NCBI GenBank assembly: GCA_947259685.1
Contig: CAMYNC010000064.1
Location: 1 to 24,231, forward strand
From: an uncultured Desulfuromonadales bacterium
GTDB lineage: Bacteria > Desulfobacterota > Desulfuromonadia > Desulfuromonadales > Geopsychrobacteraceae
Direction of reading: 5' to 3'
DNA: 24,231 nucleotides
Part shown: positions 14,702-24,231 of the stretch, piece by piece
Layout of the letters: each line of letters opens with the position of its first letter
Numbering within the stretch: the stretch's first letter is position 1
Made by a program: the position numbers and the translations under genes
The notes under the pieces: model-generated
What the model was told of the DNA's origin: nothing
Database searches by the model: none
What the model saw: only the letters and a program-made list of their open reading frames with translations

Positions 14702-15892
14702 TTATTTATCGGTCAGGGCGACAACCCCGGGCAGGGCTTTGCCTTCGAGAAATTCGAGCGAGGCACCGCCACCGGTGGAAATATGGGTCATTTTACTCTG
14801 CAGATTCGCTTTATTCACAGCTGCAACTGAATCGCCGCCGCCGATGATCGACAGATTATCCGCCTTAGCCAAAGCCTCGGCGATGGCAAAGGTGCCTTTA
14901 GAGAAGGCATCGAATTCAAACACCCCCATCGGACCGTTCCAGACCACAGTCTTGGCTGCAGCAACTTTGGCCGCATAGGTCTTAATCGTTTCCGGGCCGA
15001 TATCCAGGCCCATGCGATCAGCGGGAAAATTATCATTACCACAAACCAGCGTGGGGCTGTCGGAGGCGAATTTTTCCGTGGCCAGGTGGTCGCTCGGCAG
15101 CAGAAAATCCACCCCGGCTTGCTCCGCTTTGGCGAGCAGCTCCTTGGCCAGATCCAGGCGGTCGTTTTCAACCAGCGAGGTGCCGATTTCATAGCCTTGG
15201 GCTTTGAGAAAGGTATAAGCCATTCCGCCACCGATCAAAATGCTGTCAACCTTGCTTAACAGGTTCTCTATGACGGTGATTTTATCGCTAACCTTGGCGC
15301 CGCCGATGATGGCCACAAACGGCCGTTGCGGGTTGGCCAGCGCGCCGCCCAGGTATTTGAGCTCCTTTTCCATCAGAAAACCGGCTACTGCCGGGCTCAG
15401 CAGTTTGGCAACCCCTTCGGTGGAGGCATGGGCACGGTGGGCGGTGCCGAAGGCATCGTTGACATAAATCTCTGCCAGGGAGGCGAGTTTGGCGGCAAAC
15501 TCAGGGTCGTTGCCGGTTTCACCGCTATGGAAGCGCACATTCTCCAACAGCATGACACTGCCTGAGGAGAGTTGGTTCGCCAACAATTGAATATTTTCAC
15601 CGATGCAGTCAGGCGCCATGATCACCTGCTTGCCAATCAGGTTGCTCAAGTGAGTGGCTACTGGGCAAAGGCTGTATGCTGGATCGGGATTGCCTTTGGG
15701 GCGTCCCAAATGAGATGCCAGAATTAACCGTGCCCCTTGCTCGAGCAGGTATTTAATTGTCGGCAGCGCAGCCTGAATCCGGGTGTCGTCGGCGACTTCA
15801 CCATTATCATTGAGCGGAACATTGAAATCGACCCGGCAGAAAACCCGCTTGCCTTTAACGTCAATATCATTGATCGATAGCTTGTCGAACAT
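14702..15892 (-). CDS. pgk: Phosphoglycerate kinase
   Basis: 396 residues from the ATG at 15892 ([11 protein letters not shown]), which has GGAGG 4 bases upstream. The frame is open for 27 further residues upstream, but these cover the terminator hairpin and are not family sequence. The enzyme transfers phosphate from 1,3-bisphosphoglycerate to ADP. Visible motifs: [54 protein letters not shown], the hinge NGPMGVFE and the nucleotide loop [10 protein letters not shown]. Cytoplasmic. It lies between gap (67 bp away, across a hairpin) and tpiA. Confidence 0.97.
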   Translation of the reverse strand: MFDKLSINDIDVKGKRVFCRVDFNVPLNDNGEVADDTRIQAALPTIKYLLEQGARLILASHLGRPKGNPDPAYSLCPVATHLSNLIGKQVIMAPDCIGENIQLLANQLSSGSVMLLENVRFHSGETGNDPEFAAKLASLAEIYVNDAFGTAHRAHASTEGVAKLLSPAVAGFLMEKELKYLGGALANPQRPFVAIIGGAKVSDKITVIENLLSKVDSILIGGGMAYTFLKAQGYEIGTSLVENDRLDLAKELLAKAEQAGVDFLLPSDHLATEKFASDSPTLVCGNDNFPADRMGLDIGPETIKTYAAKVAAAKTVVWNGPMGVFEFDAFSKGTFAIAEALAKADNLSIIGGGDSVAAVNKANLQSKMTHISTGGGASLEFLEGKALPGVVALTDK

Positions 15893-15906
15893 GCTTCCTC
15901 CAGAAT

Positions 15907-15944
15907 AAAAAATGGCAGCACCGGGGTTGGTTCCGGCGCTGCCA
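15907..15944 (-). terminator. Terminator-like hairpin between gap and pgk
   Basis: The arms TGGCAGCACCGG (15913-15924) and CCGGCGCTGCCA (15933-15944) pair with one mismatch around an 8-base loop. On the minus strand the stem is followed by six T's (15912-15907). It should terminate part of the gap transcription before pgk, or stabilise the 3' end of a gap message. Confidence 0.7.
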
Positions 15945-15959
15945 GTCACTAGCGGGACT

Positions 15960-16973
<1,014 letters not shown>

Positions 16974-17198
16974 TTAATTATGTTTGCTGTCTCCGGTTCG
17001 ATTATCAGACTGAAAAACACTCATTAGCTATGTGGAAATTCAACTTTCTGATCAGGGCATAAGAATACATAAAATTTTTTCATTTGCAAATCCCTTTCAT
17101 TGAAAAAATCCTTAAAAATCACTACGGTTTTTATTCTTGCAGCAGGATGTATTTTCCGGTATAAGGCAACGCTCACAGGGGATGAAAGGATCGTCAAG

Positions 17199-17975
17199 GT
17201 GCGAGTTTGTCTGCTGGCCAGTGGCAGCCGTGGAAACAGTGCTTTTATTGAAGCTGATGGCTACCGATTGCTGGTCGATGTGGGCCTTTCCGGCCGGGAA
17301 ACCGAAAAGCGCTTGGCCACCCTGGGGATTGCCGGTGATGATTTGCACGGCATCCTCGTCAGCCATGAACATCATGACCATGTCGGCGGCATCGGTCCTC
17401 TGGCGCGTCGTTTTCAACTTCCTGTACATATTGATCGTCAGACCCATGCTGCGCTGCCAAAACTTGGCAAAATTGATCAGCTGCAACATTTTTCTGCTGG
17501 AGACGAATTCAGCTGCAGTGGCTTGCGCATCAAAACCTTTTCCACAACCCATGATGCCATCAATCCGGTCGGCTTTGTGATTGAATCTGCTGAAGGAAAT
17601 GTCGGTTTTGCGACCGATCTGGGTATGCCGACCCGGTTGGTCAGCGAACAGCTGAAGGGTTGTCGGGTGTTGGTTCTGGAAGCCAATCACGATGAACAGA
17701 TGCTCTGGGATGGCCCTTATCCCTGGCCGCTGAAACAGCGGATTCGCGGGCGTCATGGGCATCTGTCGAATGTCGAAACCCAGCGCCTGCTAGAGGAGGT
17801 CTGCTGGTCTGGGCTTGAAGCGGTGTTTTTGGCTCATTTAAGTGAAGAAAATAACTGCCCGCAGTTGGTCAGCGCGATGTTCAGGGAGAGTTTTCGGGCG
17901 CTTGGTCTGAACCCGCAGATCATTGTCGGTTCTCAGCAGCAAGCCAGTTCCTGTTTTGTCGCAGCTCTGTTATAG
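17199..17975 (+). CDS. Metallo-beta-lactamase fold hydrolase, YycJ/WalJ-like
   Basis: 258 residues from a GTG at 17199, with AAGGA 8 bases before. The family norm begins VRVCLLASGSRGNS, which fits. An open extension from a TTG at 17100 looks like a signal peptide but is not conserved family sequence. The SHEHHDHVGG motif supplies the metal-binding histidines and aspartate. Further ligands are likely at TTHDA, FATDLG and in the C-terminal HLS. Relatives of this group act as cytoplasmic 5'-exonuclease-like DNA or RNA processing enzymes; the exact substrate here is unknown. It is transcribed towards the purine genes but separated from them by a terminator hairpin. Confidence 0.8.
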   Translation: MRVCLLASGSRGNSAFIEADGYRLLVDVGLSGRETEKRLATLGIAGDDLHGILVSHEHHDHVGGIGPLARRFQLPVHIDRQTHAALPKLGKIDQLQHFSAGDEFSCSGLRIKTFSTTHDAINPVGFVIESAEGNVGFATDLGMPTRLVSEQLKGCRVLVLEANHDEQMLWDGPYPWPLKQRIRGRHGHLSNVETQRLLEEVCWSGLEAVFLAHLSEENNCPQLVSAMFRESFRALGLNPQIIVGSQQQASSCFVAALL

Positions 17976-18002
17976 TCTGAGTTTGTTTTTTATCCCCAAT
18001 TG

Positions 18003-18035
18003 GAGCAGGAAAATCATTTTCCTGCTCTGCTTGTT
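18003..18035 (+). terminator. Hairpin terminator after the metallo-hydrolase
   Basis: GAGCAGGAAAA (18003-18013) pairs perfectly with TTTTCCTGCTC (18017-18027) around a 3-base loop, followed by TGCTTGTTTT. The T tract is interrupted, so efficiency may be moderate. It separates the hydrolase gene from purL. Confidence 0.6.
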
Positions 18036-18075
18036 TTAGCGAATTGATTTGCATCAGCACACCGCGGAGTAATGA

Positions 18076-21057
18076 ATGGCTTGGAGAATCGTCGTAGGAT
18101 TGAAGGGTGGAGTCAAGGACGCTCGTGGTGAGCGGGTTCGTCGAGAGATCAAGGAACATCTCGGTTATCAGCTGGAGTCGGTCAGAACTCTGGATGTCTA
18201 TACGGTTGATGCCGAGCTGAGCGCAGACGAAGTTGAGCAGGCTGCCAAAGGGCCGTTCTCCGATCCGGTGATTCAAAACGTCGCCATTAACCGGCCGCTG
18301 GCCAGCGGCTTCGATATGTTGATCGAGGTCGGTTTCCGGCCCGGTGTTACAGATAATCCCGGGCGGACCGCCAAAGAAGCCGTTCAGTATATTACTGGTC
18401 GGCCCTTTGCCGAAGGGGAAGGTGTTTATACCTCGACCCAGTACCTGCTGACCGGACTTAACGACAAGGCCGTCGCTGAGAAGATCGCCAAAGACTTTCT
18501 CGCCAACGGTTTAATTCAGCGCTGGACGATCCTTTCCGCAGCTGAGTTGGATCCACAGACCGGGGTGCCAGTGACTGTGCCGAAGGTGGCCAGTGACAGC
18601 GCGCCCGAGGTTCAGACCATGAACCTCAAGGTCAGTGACGAACAATTGCTTGAGATCAGCCGCCAGGGGATGCTGGCCTTGAATCTCGAGGAAATGTTAA
18701 AAATTCAGCAGCATATCGAGGATCCGCAGGTGGTTGCCGAGCGCAAAAAGGTCGGTCTGGGCATAAAGTTGACCGATGTCGAGTTGGAAGCGCTGGCGCA
18801 GACCTGGAGCGAACACTGCAAGCATAAAATCTTCTCGGCAAAGATCGAATACGAAGATGAGCACGGCAATCGGGAAACCATCGACTCGCTGTTCAAAACT
18901 TACATCGTTGGTGCCACCCGCGATATTCGTAAAGCAATGGGGGGAGACGATTTCTGCCTGTCGGTCTTTAAAGATAATGCCGGGGTCATCGAGTTCAACG
19001 ACGACTGGAGCATCGTCTTCAAGGTCGAAACCCACAACTCTCCCAGCGCCCTCGACCCTTACGGCGGTGCGCTGACCGGAATCGTCGGGGTCAACCGCGA
19101 TGGTGTCGGCACCGGCATGGGCGCCCGGCTGATTTTCAATACCGATGTCTTCTGCTTCGCTTCTCCCTTTCTCGAGAAGAAACTGCCGCCGCGGCTGCTG
19201 CATCCGCGCCGGATATTCGAGGGAGTGGTTGAAGGGGTCGAGCATGGCGGCAACAAGAGCGGCATCCCCACGGTAAACGGCTCAATTGTTTTCGACGAGC
19301 GATTTGCCGGCAAACCGCTGGTTTACTGCGGGACCGCTTCGATCATGCCGCGCAACCTTAACGGCAAACCCTGCCACGAAAAGCAGGTGCTGGTCGGCGA
19401 TCATATCGTCATGACCGGTGGCCGGATCGGCAAAGACGGGATCCACGGCGCGACCTTCTCTTCTGAAGAATTGCATGAGGGTTCGCCGGTCACCGCAGTG
19501 CAGATCGGTGACCCGATCACCCAGCGTAAGATGTTCGATTTTCTCACCATCGCCCGTGACAGGGGTTTGTACAATTCCTTTACCGATAACGGTGCCGGTG
19601 GGCTCTCTTCCTCGGTTGGTGAGATGGCCGAGGATACCGGTGGTTTTGAAATGCACCTGGATCGCGCACCGCTGAAGTATCCCGGACTGCAACCATGGGA
19701 GATTCTGATTTCTGAGGCCCAGGAGCGGATGACCCTGGCGGTGCCGGCAGACAAGCTGGAAGAATTCATCACTCTGGCCAAAGAGATGGATGTCGAAGCG
19801 ACCGATCTGGGGATTTTTACCGATTCCGGCTATTTTCATTGCCTCTACCAGGGGGAAACCGTCTGCTACCTGTCGATGGAATTCATTCACGAAGGGGTGC
19901 CGCAGATGGTCATCCCTGCCAAATGGCAACCGAAAGCCCTGAGTGAGCCGCAGTTTGCCCAGCCGCAGGATCTGACTGTCGAATTGATGAAGTTGCTCGG
20001 CCGGTTGAATATCTGCTCGAAAGAATCGGTGGTGCGGCGCTATGACCACGAAGTGCAGGCCGGAACCGTTATCAAGCCGCTGGTCGGCGTGGCCAATGAC
20101 GGTCCTTCAGATGCCGCCGTTTTCCGCCCGATCCTTGAATCTTTCGAAGGAGTGGTGGTTTCTCACGGGATCTGCCCCAGTTACAGCGATATCGATACCT
20201 ACCACATGATGGCCTGCGCCATTGATGAGGGTTTGCGCAACTATGTCGCCGTTGGCGGCAACATCGAACACGTCGCCGGGCTGGATAATTTCTGTTGGTG
20301 CGATCCGGTCAAAAGCGATAAAACCCCCGATGGTGAATACAAAGCTGCGCAGTTAGTGCGGGCGAATAAGGCGCTCTACGATTACTGCGTTGCCTTCGGC
20401 GTACCGCTGATCTCAGGTAAAGATTCGATGAAAAACGATTACCAGATCGGCGACACCAAAATCTCGATTCCGCCGACGGTGCTCTTCTCGGTCATCGGTA
20501 AAATCGAAGATGCCCGCAAAGCGGTTTCGATGGATGTTAAGCGCCCCGAAGATCTGGTTTATCTGCTGGGCGATACCGCTGATGAGCTGGGCGGCTCCGA
20601 ATATTACGCCGAACATGGCGAACTTGGCAGTCTGGTGCCGAAGGTCGATGCTGCAGCGGCCCTGGCGCGATATCGCGCCCTGAATCAGGCGCAGCGGGCT
20701 GGGTTGATCGCTTCCTGCCATGACCTTTCCGATGGCGGTCTGGCGGTTGCGCTGGCGGAGAAGGCGTTTGCCGGCGGATTTGGGATTAAGGCCAGCCTGA
20801 AGCAAGTACTCGCGGTTGGTAGTTTGCGGGAAGATAAAATCCTCTTCTCCGAATCACAGAGTCGCTTGCTGGTGACCGTCAAGCCAGCGGACCAGCGCGC
20901 TTTTGAAGCCCTATTGGCCGGCCAGAGTTGCAGCTTGATCGGCAAGGTCACCGTGCAACCGGAGTTACTGGTCACCGGCCTGCAGGATCAAGTGCTGCTC
21001 AGCACCCCGATCGATCAACTGAAAGCGGCGTGGCAAGCGCCATTGCGGGAGATGTGA
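18076..21057 (+). CDS. purL: Phosphoribosylformylglycinamidine synthase, PurL with fused PurS-like N-terminus
   Basis: 993 residues. It converts FGAR to FGAM using ATP and ammonia from PurQ, in the cytoplasm. Residues 1-170 contain two PurS-like repeats (IVVGLKGGVKDARGERVRRE and LIEVGFRPGVTDNPGRTAKE). The synthetase core follows: QTWSEHCKHK, VFKVETHNSPSALDPYGGA, the DNGAGGLSSSVGEMAED loop, then the second ATPase half (VGVANDGPSDAAV, SGKDSMKNDY, SCHDLSDGGLAVALAEKAF). No glutaminase domain is attached; that is the separate purQ one base downstream. The length is intermediate between small PurL (about 730-800) and the large single-chain form (about 1300). The ATG follows GGAG with 6 bases. Confidence 0.93.
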   Translation: MAWRIVVGLKGGVKDARGERVRREIKEHLGYQLESVRTLDVYTVDAELSADEVEQAAKGPFSDPVIQNVAINRPLASGFDMLIEVGFRPGVTDNPGRTAKEAVQYITGRPFAEGEGVYTSTQYLLTGLNDKAVAEKIAKDFLANGLIQRWTILSAAELDPQTGVPVTVPKVASDSAPEVQTMNLKVSDEQLLEISRQGMLALNLEEMLKIQQHIEDPQVVAERKKVGLGIKLTDVELEALAQTWSEHCKHKIFSAKIEYEDEHGNRETIDSLFKTYIVGATRDIRKAMGGDDFCLSVFKDNAGVIEFNDDWSIVFKVETHNSPSALDPYGGALTGIVGVNRDGVGTGMGARLIFNTDVFCFASPFLEKKLPPRLLHPRRIFEGVVEGVEHGGNKSGIPTVNGSIVFDERFAGKPLVYCGTASIMPRNLNGKPCHEKQVLVGDHIVMTGGRIGKDGIHGATFSSEELHEGSPVTAVQIGDPITQRKMFDFLTIARDRGLYNSFTDNGAGGLSSSVGEMAEDTGGFEMHLDRAPLKYPGLQPWEILISEAQERMTLAVPADKLEEFITLAKEMDVEATDLGIFTDSGYFHCLYQGETVCYLSMEFIHEGVPQMVIPAKWQPKALSEPQFAQPQDLTVELMKLLGRLNICSKESVVRRYDHEVQAGTVIKPLVGVANDGPSDAAVFRPILESFEGVVVSHGICPSYSDIDTYHMMACAIDEGLRNYVAVGGNIEHVAGLDNFCWCDPVKSDKTPDGEYKAAQLVRANKALYDYCVAFGVPLISGKDSMKNDYQIGDTKISIPPTVLFSVIGKIEDARKAVSMDVKRPEDLVYLLGDTADELGGSEYYAEHGELGSLVPKVDAAAALARYRALNQAQRAGLIASCHDLSDGGLAVALAEKAFAGGFGIKASLKQVLAVGSLREDKILFSESQSRLLVTVKPADQRAFEALLAGQSCSLIGKVTVQPELLVTGLQDQVLLSTPIDQLKAAWQAPLREM

Positions 21058-21058
21058 A

Positions 21059-21883
21059 ATGCCCAAAAGTGTAAAAGCGATTGTCATTGCCGGTAATGGC
21101 ACCAACTGCGAGCGCGAGGTTGCGCACGCCTGTAAGCTGGCTGGTGCCGAGGTTGCCGATATCGTGCATATTGCCGAAATTTTGGCCGGGCGAGTAAAAC
21201 TTGAGGACTACCATTTTCTAAATCTGGCTGGTGGCTTTCTGGATGGCGATGACCTGGGCAGTGCCAAGGCGGGTGCTAACCGCCTGTTGAACGCCAGGGT
21301 TGTCGGCAGTGAGCAATCGGTTGCCGATCAGCTGCAGCAGTTCGTCGCCGACGGCAAGCTGGTGATGGGGGTCTGCAACGGTTTTCAGCTGATGGTCAAA
21401 ATGGGTCTGCTGCCCTCAGTTGATGGCGGTATCGGCCAGACCTGCACGCTGACGCACAACGATGGTGGCCGGTTTGAGGACCGCTGGAGTTATTTAAAAG
21501 TCGATCCAGAATCTCCCTGTGTTTTTACCAGCGGCCTTGACGACCTGTATCTGCCGGTTCGCCACGGCGAAGGCAAGTTTGTCACCGACACTGAAAAGAC
21601 CCTGCAGCAGCTTGAGCAAAACCATCTGTGTGTCGTAAAATATGCCAACAGCGAAATGAAGCCGACCATGGAGTATCCTGATAATCCCAACGGCAGCCAA
21701 TCTGCTATCGCCGGTATCTGTGATCCTTCCGGCCGATTGTTCGGCCTGATGCCCCACCCTGAAGCCTATGTCCACTACACTCATCATCCCCGCTGGACTC
21801 GGGAGGAACTCCCGGCAGAGGGGATGGGCCTGTGGCTTTACCAGAACGCAGTCCGTTTTATTCGTGAAGAACTATTGAAATAA
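21059..21883 (+). CDS. purQ: FGAM synthase glutaminase subunit PurQ
   Basis: 274 residues, a class I glutamine amidotransferase. The catalytic triad is visible: Cys106 in MGVCNGFQ, His233 and Glu235 in LMPHPEA. IAGNGTNCERE at the N-terminus and LPVRHGEGKF are family features. It releases ammonia for PurL. It starts one base after the purL stop with GGGAG inside purL, so translation is coupled and a 1:1 complex is expected. It is longer than the roughly 220-residue Bacillus PurQ and resembles the C-terminal glutaminase domain of large PurL, which suits a fission or ancestral form of the single-chain enzyme. Confidence 0.93.
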   Translation: MPKSVKAIVIAGNGTNCEREVAHACKLAGAEVADIVHIAEILAGRVKLEDYHFLNLAGGFLDGDDLGSAKAGANRLLNARVVGSEQSVADQLQQFVADGKLVMGVCNGFQLMVKMGLLPSVDGGIGQTCTLTHNDGGRFEDRWSYLKVDPESPCVFTSGLDDLYLPVRHGEGKFVTDTEKTLQQLEQNHLCVVKYANSEMKPTMEYPDNPNGSQSAIAGICDPSGRLFGLMPHPEAYVHYTHHPRWTREELPAEGMGLWLYQNAVRFIREELLK

Positions 21884-21910
21884 GCACCGCTTGAGGAGTC
21901 ACAATTACTG

Positions 21911-23317
21911 ATGTTTGACAAACTGCACGAAGAATGCGGCGTTTTCGGGATTTTTGGACATCCGGAAGCAGCGAACCTGACCTACCTTGGCCTTTATGCT
22001 TTGCAGCATCGCGGTCAGGAAAGCTGCGGTATCGTGGCTTCAGACGGCTTGCGCTTAAAAGCTCACCTGGGGATGGGGCTGGTCGCCGATGTTTTCAAGA
22101 AGGACGATATTTTTGAGCGTCTGCCGGGAAAATCCGCTATCGGCCATGTCCGTTATTCGACCGCTGGCGGCAACGATTTCAAAAACTGCCAGCCGATTAT
22201 GGTCGATTACTCGCGCGGTAGCATCGCCGTCGCCCATAACGGCAACCTGGTCAATGCTCAGGAACTACGCAATAATCTGGAGCGAAGCGGTTCTATTTTC
22301 TCCACCACCGCCGACACGGAAACAATCATCCACCTAATCGCCCGTGCCCAGTCCGATTCTTTGGTCGATCGCGTCTGTGAAGCTCTGCATCAAGTCAAAG
22401 GTGCTTACAGCCTGGCTTTCCTGACCGAGACTCGGATGGTTGCCGTGCGTGACCCGAACGGTTTCCGCCCTTTGAGTCTCGGCAAGCTGGATGGCGCTTT
22501 CGTTGTGGCTTCAGAATCCTGCGCATTCGACCTGATCGAAGCGGAGTATATCCGCGAATTGGAACCGGGTGAGATGATTGTCGTCGACAAAGATGGGATG
22601 AAATCTTTCTTCCCCTTCAAGGAAACCAGAAATACCCCCTGTATTTTCGAATATGTTTATTTCGCGCGGCCCGATAGCCGGATTTTTGGCCGGATGGTTT
22701 ACAATGTCCGAAAAGAATTCGGCCGGCAACTGGCGCGTGAATTTCCCGTTGAGGCTGACCTGGTCATGGCTGTCCCCGATTCGGGCGTTCCTGCAGCAAT
22801 GGGCTACGCTGAGGAGGCCGGCTTGCCCCTCGAATTGGGCTTGATCCGCAATCATTATGTCGGCCGCACATTTATCGAACCGCAGCAATCGATCCGCCAT
22901 TTCGGTGTGAAGCTGAAGCTGAACCCGGTGCGGGAAATCATTGAAGGCAAACGGGTGGTGGTGGTTGACGATTCAATCGTGCGTGGTACGACCTCGCGGA
23001 AGATCGTCAAGATGATCCGCAATGCCGGCGCCAAAGAGATTCATGTCCGCATCTCCAGTCCGCCGACCAGTTTCCCCTGCTTTTATGGTATCGATACACC
23101 ATCGCGCAAAGAGTTGATTTCAGCCTCGCACACGATTGAGGAGATCAACCGCTACATCACTGCCGACAGCCTGGGATATCTGTCGCGTGATGGCATGGTT
23201 AATTCGGTGCAGAAGTTCGGTGAAGGGGAAATCAGTTTCTGTGACGCCTGCTTCAGTGGCGAATACCCGGTTAAATTCCCCCGGATGACAGACGATAATC
23301 AGCTGGGACTTTTCTAG
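21911..23317 (+). CDS. purF: Amidophosphoribosyltransferase, Fe-S type
   Basis: 468 residues. First step of purine synthesis: PRPP plus glutamine gives phosphoribosylamine. The short propeptide MFDKLHEE precedes Cys9, the N-terminal nucleophile exposed by self-processing (ECGVFGIFG, LQHRGQES). The PRPP loop is RVVVVDDSIVRGTTSRK. Cysteines in TPCIFEYVYFARPDS, FPCFYGID and FCDACFSG match the [4Fe-4S] ligands of Bacillus-type PurF, implying oxygen sensitivity. The start is 27 bp after purQ, with GAGGAG somewhat far (about 12 bases) from the ATG. Operon with purL and purQ. Confidence 0.96.
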   Translation: MFDKLHEECGVFGIFGHPEAANLTYLGLYALQHRGQESCGIVASDGLRLKAHLGMGLVADVFKKDDIFERLPGKSAIGHVRYSTAGGNDFKNCQPIMVDYSRGSIAVAHNGNLVNAQELRNNLERSGSIFSTTADTETIIHLIARAQSDSLVDRVCEALHQVKGAYSLAFLTETRMVAVRDPNGFRPLSLGKLDGAFVVASESCAFDLIEAEYIRELEPGEMIVVDKDGMKSFFPFKETRNTPCIFEYVYFARPDSRIFGRMVYNVRKEFGRQLAREFPVEADLVMAVPDSGVPAAMGYAEEAGLPLELGLIRNHYVGRTFIEPQQSIRHFGVKLKLNPVREIIEGKRVVVVDDSIVRGTTSRKIVKMIRNAGAKEIHVRISSPPTSFPCFYGIDTPSRKELISASHTIEEINRYITADSLGYLSRDGMVNSVQKFGEGEISFCDACFSGEYPVKFPRMTDDNQLGLF

Positions 23318-23369
23318 ATAAATCAATAGGTTTTTATTTGTTATTTAAAGTTATTTCAAGGAGAGAGAG

Positions 23370-23921
23370 ATGAGCGTCAAAGACGAACTAAAAGCGATTA
23401 TCCGTGAGATGTCCTATGAAGAACGTGAGGTCACCCTCGCTTCAGGGCGCAAGAGTAATTTCTATTTTGACGGGAAGCAGACCACTCTGCATTCCAAAGG
23501 TGGCTTGCTGGTTGGTAAGGCTTTCTGGGATGAGGTAAAGCAGTTCGAAGGTCCGATCGACGGTGTTGGTGGTCTGACTCTGGGAGCGGACCCGATTGCT
23601 ACAGCGACCTCGATTGCCGCTCATCTCGATGGCACCGACGTGCATGCATTTATCATCCGCAAGGAGCCCAAAGGGCATGGTACCGGTCAGTGGCTTGAAG
23701 GGCGCAAGAATCTGCCTCCAGGTTCGCGGGTGGTGATCGTTGAAGATGTCACCACCACCGGCGGTTCCTCGCTGAAGGCGGTCGCCAGAGCTGAAGAAGA
23801 GGGGCTGGTCGTGCTGGGGATTGTCACTCTGGTCGATCGTGAAGAAGGAGCGCGGGAAGCGATTGAAGGGGCTGGACAGAAATTACGGGCCGTCTTTACC
23901 AAGTCTTCTGTTGTTGGCTGA
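23370..23921 (+). CDS. pyrE: Orotate phosphoribosyltransferase
   Basis: 183 residues. It joins orotate to PRPP to make OMP in pyrimidine synthesis. Visible features: LASGRKSNFYFDGKQ, a glycine loop GVGGLTLGADPIA, the catalytic flexible loop RKEPKGHGTGQWLEG, and the PRPP motif VVIVEDVTTTGGSS. AAGGAG precedes the ATG. It follows purF by 52 bp on the same strand and ends before a strong terminator, so purine and pyrimidine PRPP-using enzymes appear to share a transcript. Confidence 0.95.
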   Translation: MSVKDELKAIIREMSYEEREVTLASGRKSNFYFDGKQTTLHSKGGLLVGKAFWDEVKQFEGPIDGVGGLTLGADPIATATSIAAHLDGTDVHAFIIRKEPKGHGTGQWLEGRKNLPPGSRVVIVEDVTTTGGSSLKAVARAEEEGLVVLGIVTLVDREEGAREAIEGAGQKLRAVFTKSSVVG

Positions 23922-23965
23922 TTGATGAATTTAGGGCGACCCATCGGATCGCCCCGAGAGTAAAT

Positions 23966-24011
23966 AAAACGAACAGGGTGCTGATCATGAATCAGCACCC
24001 TGTTCGTTTTT
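23966..24011. terminator. Perfect 20-bp bidirectional terminator
   Basis: The arms at 23966-23985 and 23991-24010 are exact complements (AAAACGAACAGGGTGCTGAT) with a 5-base loop. T runs follow on both strands. It ends both pyrE and the convergent small gene, whose TAA at 24010-24012 overlaps the stem edge. Confidence 0.9.
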
Positions 24012-24222
24012 AATCTTCTTCGCTCGGGATTCGGTAGACATCGAGAACGCCGGCCAGGGTTTTCAGATATTGGCAATTGAGGGCATAGGTTTTCCCAACC
24101 ACGCCGATGATTTTACGGTCGGCACCGGTTGACTGATGAAAATCAAAATCGCGTTCGACCAAAAACTGTTTGACCTGTTCCAGATCCGCTTCGGTAGCGG
24201 ATTTTTTCATGATCACCAGCAT
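24010..24222 (-). CDS. Small protein resembling the isolated N-terminal (ferredoxin-like) domain of DAHP synthase
   Basis: 70 residues from the ATG at 24222 (MLVIMKKSATEADLEQV). The pattern V.MK..ATE.....V..FL, then STGADRKIIGVVG, then LKTLAGVLDVYRIPSE matches the N-terminal ACT/ferredoxin-like domain of type I-beta DAHP synthases. Here it ends at a stop with no barrel domain. It may bind a small molecule or regulate an aromatic-pathway enzyme, which is inference. The upstream frame is still open at the window edge (only 9 bases visible, weak AGTAAG), so the start is not certain. Confidence 0.6.
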   Translation of the reverse strand: MLVIMKKSATEADLEQVKQFLVERDFDFHQSTGADRKIIGVVGKTYALNCQYLKTLAGVLDVYRIPSEED

Positions 24223-24231
24223 GCTTACTTC

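Noticed and set aside
17100..17198. N-terminal extension of the metallo-hydrolase that looks like a lipoprotein signal peptide
   Set aside because: It starts at TTG without an SD sequence, the family is cytoplasmic and begins at the V-R-V-C-L-L-A-S-G-S block, and the GTG at 17199 has AAGGA at good spacing.

Overview
The window looks like chromosomal DNA of an anaerobic or facultative deltaproteobacterium of the Desulfuromonadales type (Geobacter, Desulfuromonas or Pelobacter relatives). The reasons are an exopolysaccharide/PEP-CTERM region with a PrsK/PrsR pair, fibronectin-III surface proteins, a compact gap-pgk-tpiA cluster, a long PurL with a PurS-like N-terminus, and FNR-type regulation of a ferredoxin gene. 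This assignment is inference from gene content. No rRNA, tRNA or CRISPR array was seen.

Positions 1-5.9 kb are a worn accessory region. It holds a secreted Calx-beta/lectin-like protein (minus strand) that stops just as another domain seems to begin, a strong hairpin terminator, a decayed IS3-type transposase, a PEP-CTERM protein behind a good sigma-54 promoter candidate, two more transposase scraps (HTH type and IS200/IS605 type), a family 4 glycosyltransferase broken by a frameshift and apparent deletion, and an intact family 2 glycosyltransferase. Positions 5.9-9.5 kb carry the two-component pair PrsK (membrane histidine kinase) and PrsR (sigma-54 activator). PrsR is the natural candidate to drive the sigma-54 promoter at about 2.38 kb. 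No exosortase gene lies in the window.

Positions 9.5-13.9 kb hold an unusual minus-strand fibronectin-III protein whose second domain is split by a membrane hairpin, a lipobox-like cysteine and a 21-bp tandem repeat. A Crp/Fnr regulator, a TolB-like lipoprotein, a YgbA-family nitrosative-stress protein and a ferredoxin-like protein follow. The last two genes each have an FNR-type dyad about 30 bp upstream of a -10-like hexamer. The Crp/Fnr protein has the E-x-x-S-R recognition helix expected to read such sites, so this block may be a small nitrosative-stress (HcpR-like) regulon.

Positions 13.9-17 kb are the minus-strand glycolytic cluster gap, pgk, tpiA, with a terminator-like hairpin between gap and pgk. 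Positions 17.1-24 kb run on the plus strand: a metallo-beta-lactamase-fold hydrolase, then purL, purQ, purF and pyrE (purine and pyrimidine synthesis), closed by a perfect 20-bp hairpin. A small minus-strand protein resembling the isolated N-terminal domain of DAHP synthase sits at the right edge.

The most promising leads are the split-domain fibronectin protein and the predicted FNR/HcpR-like regulon.
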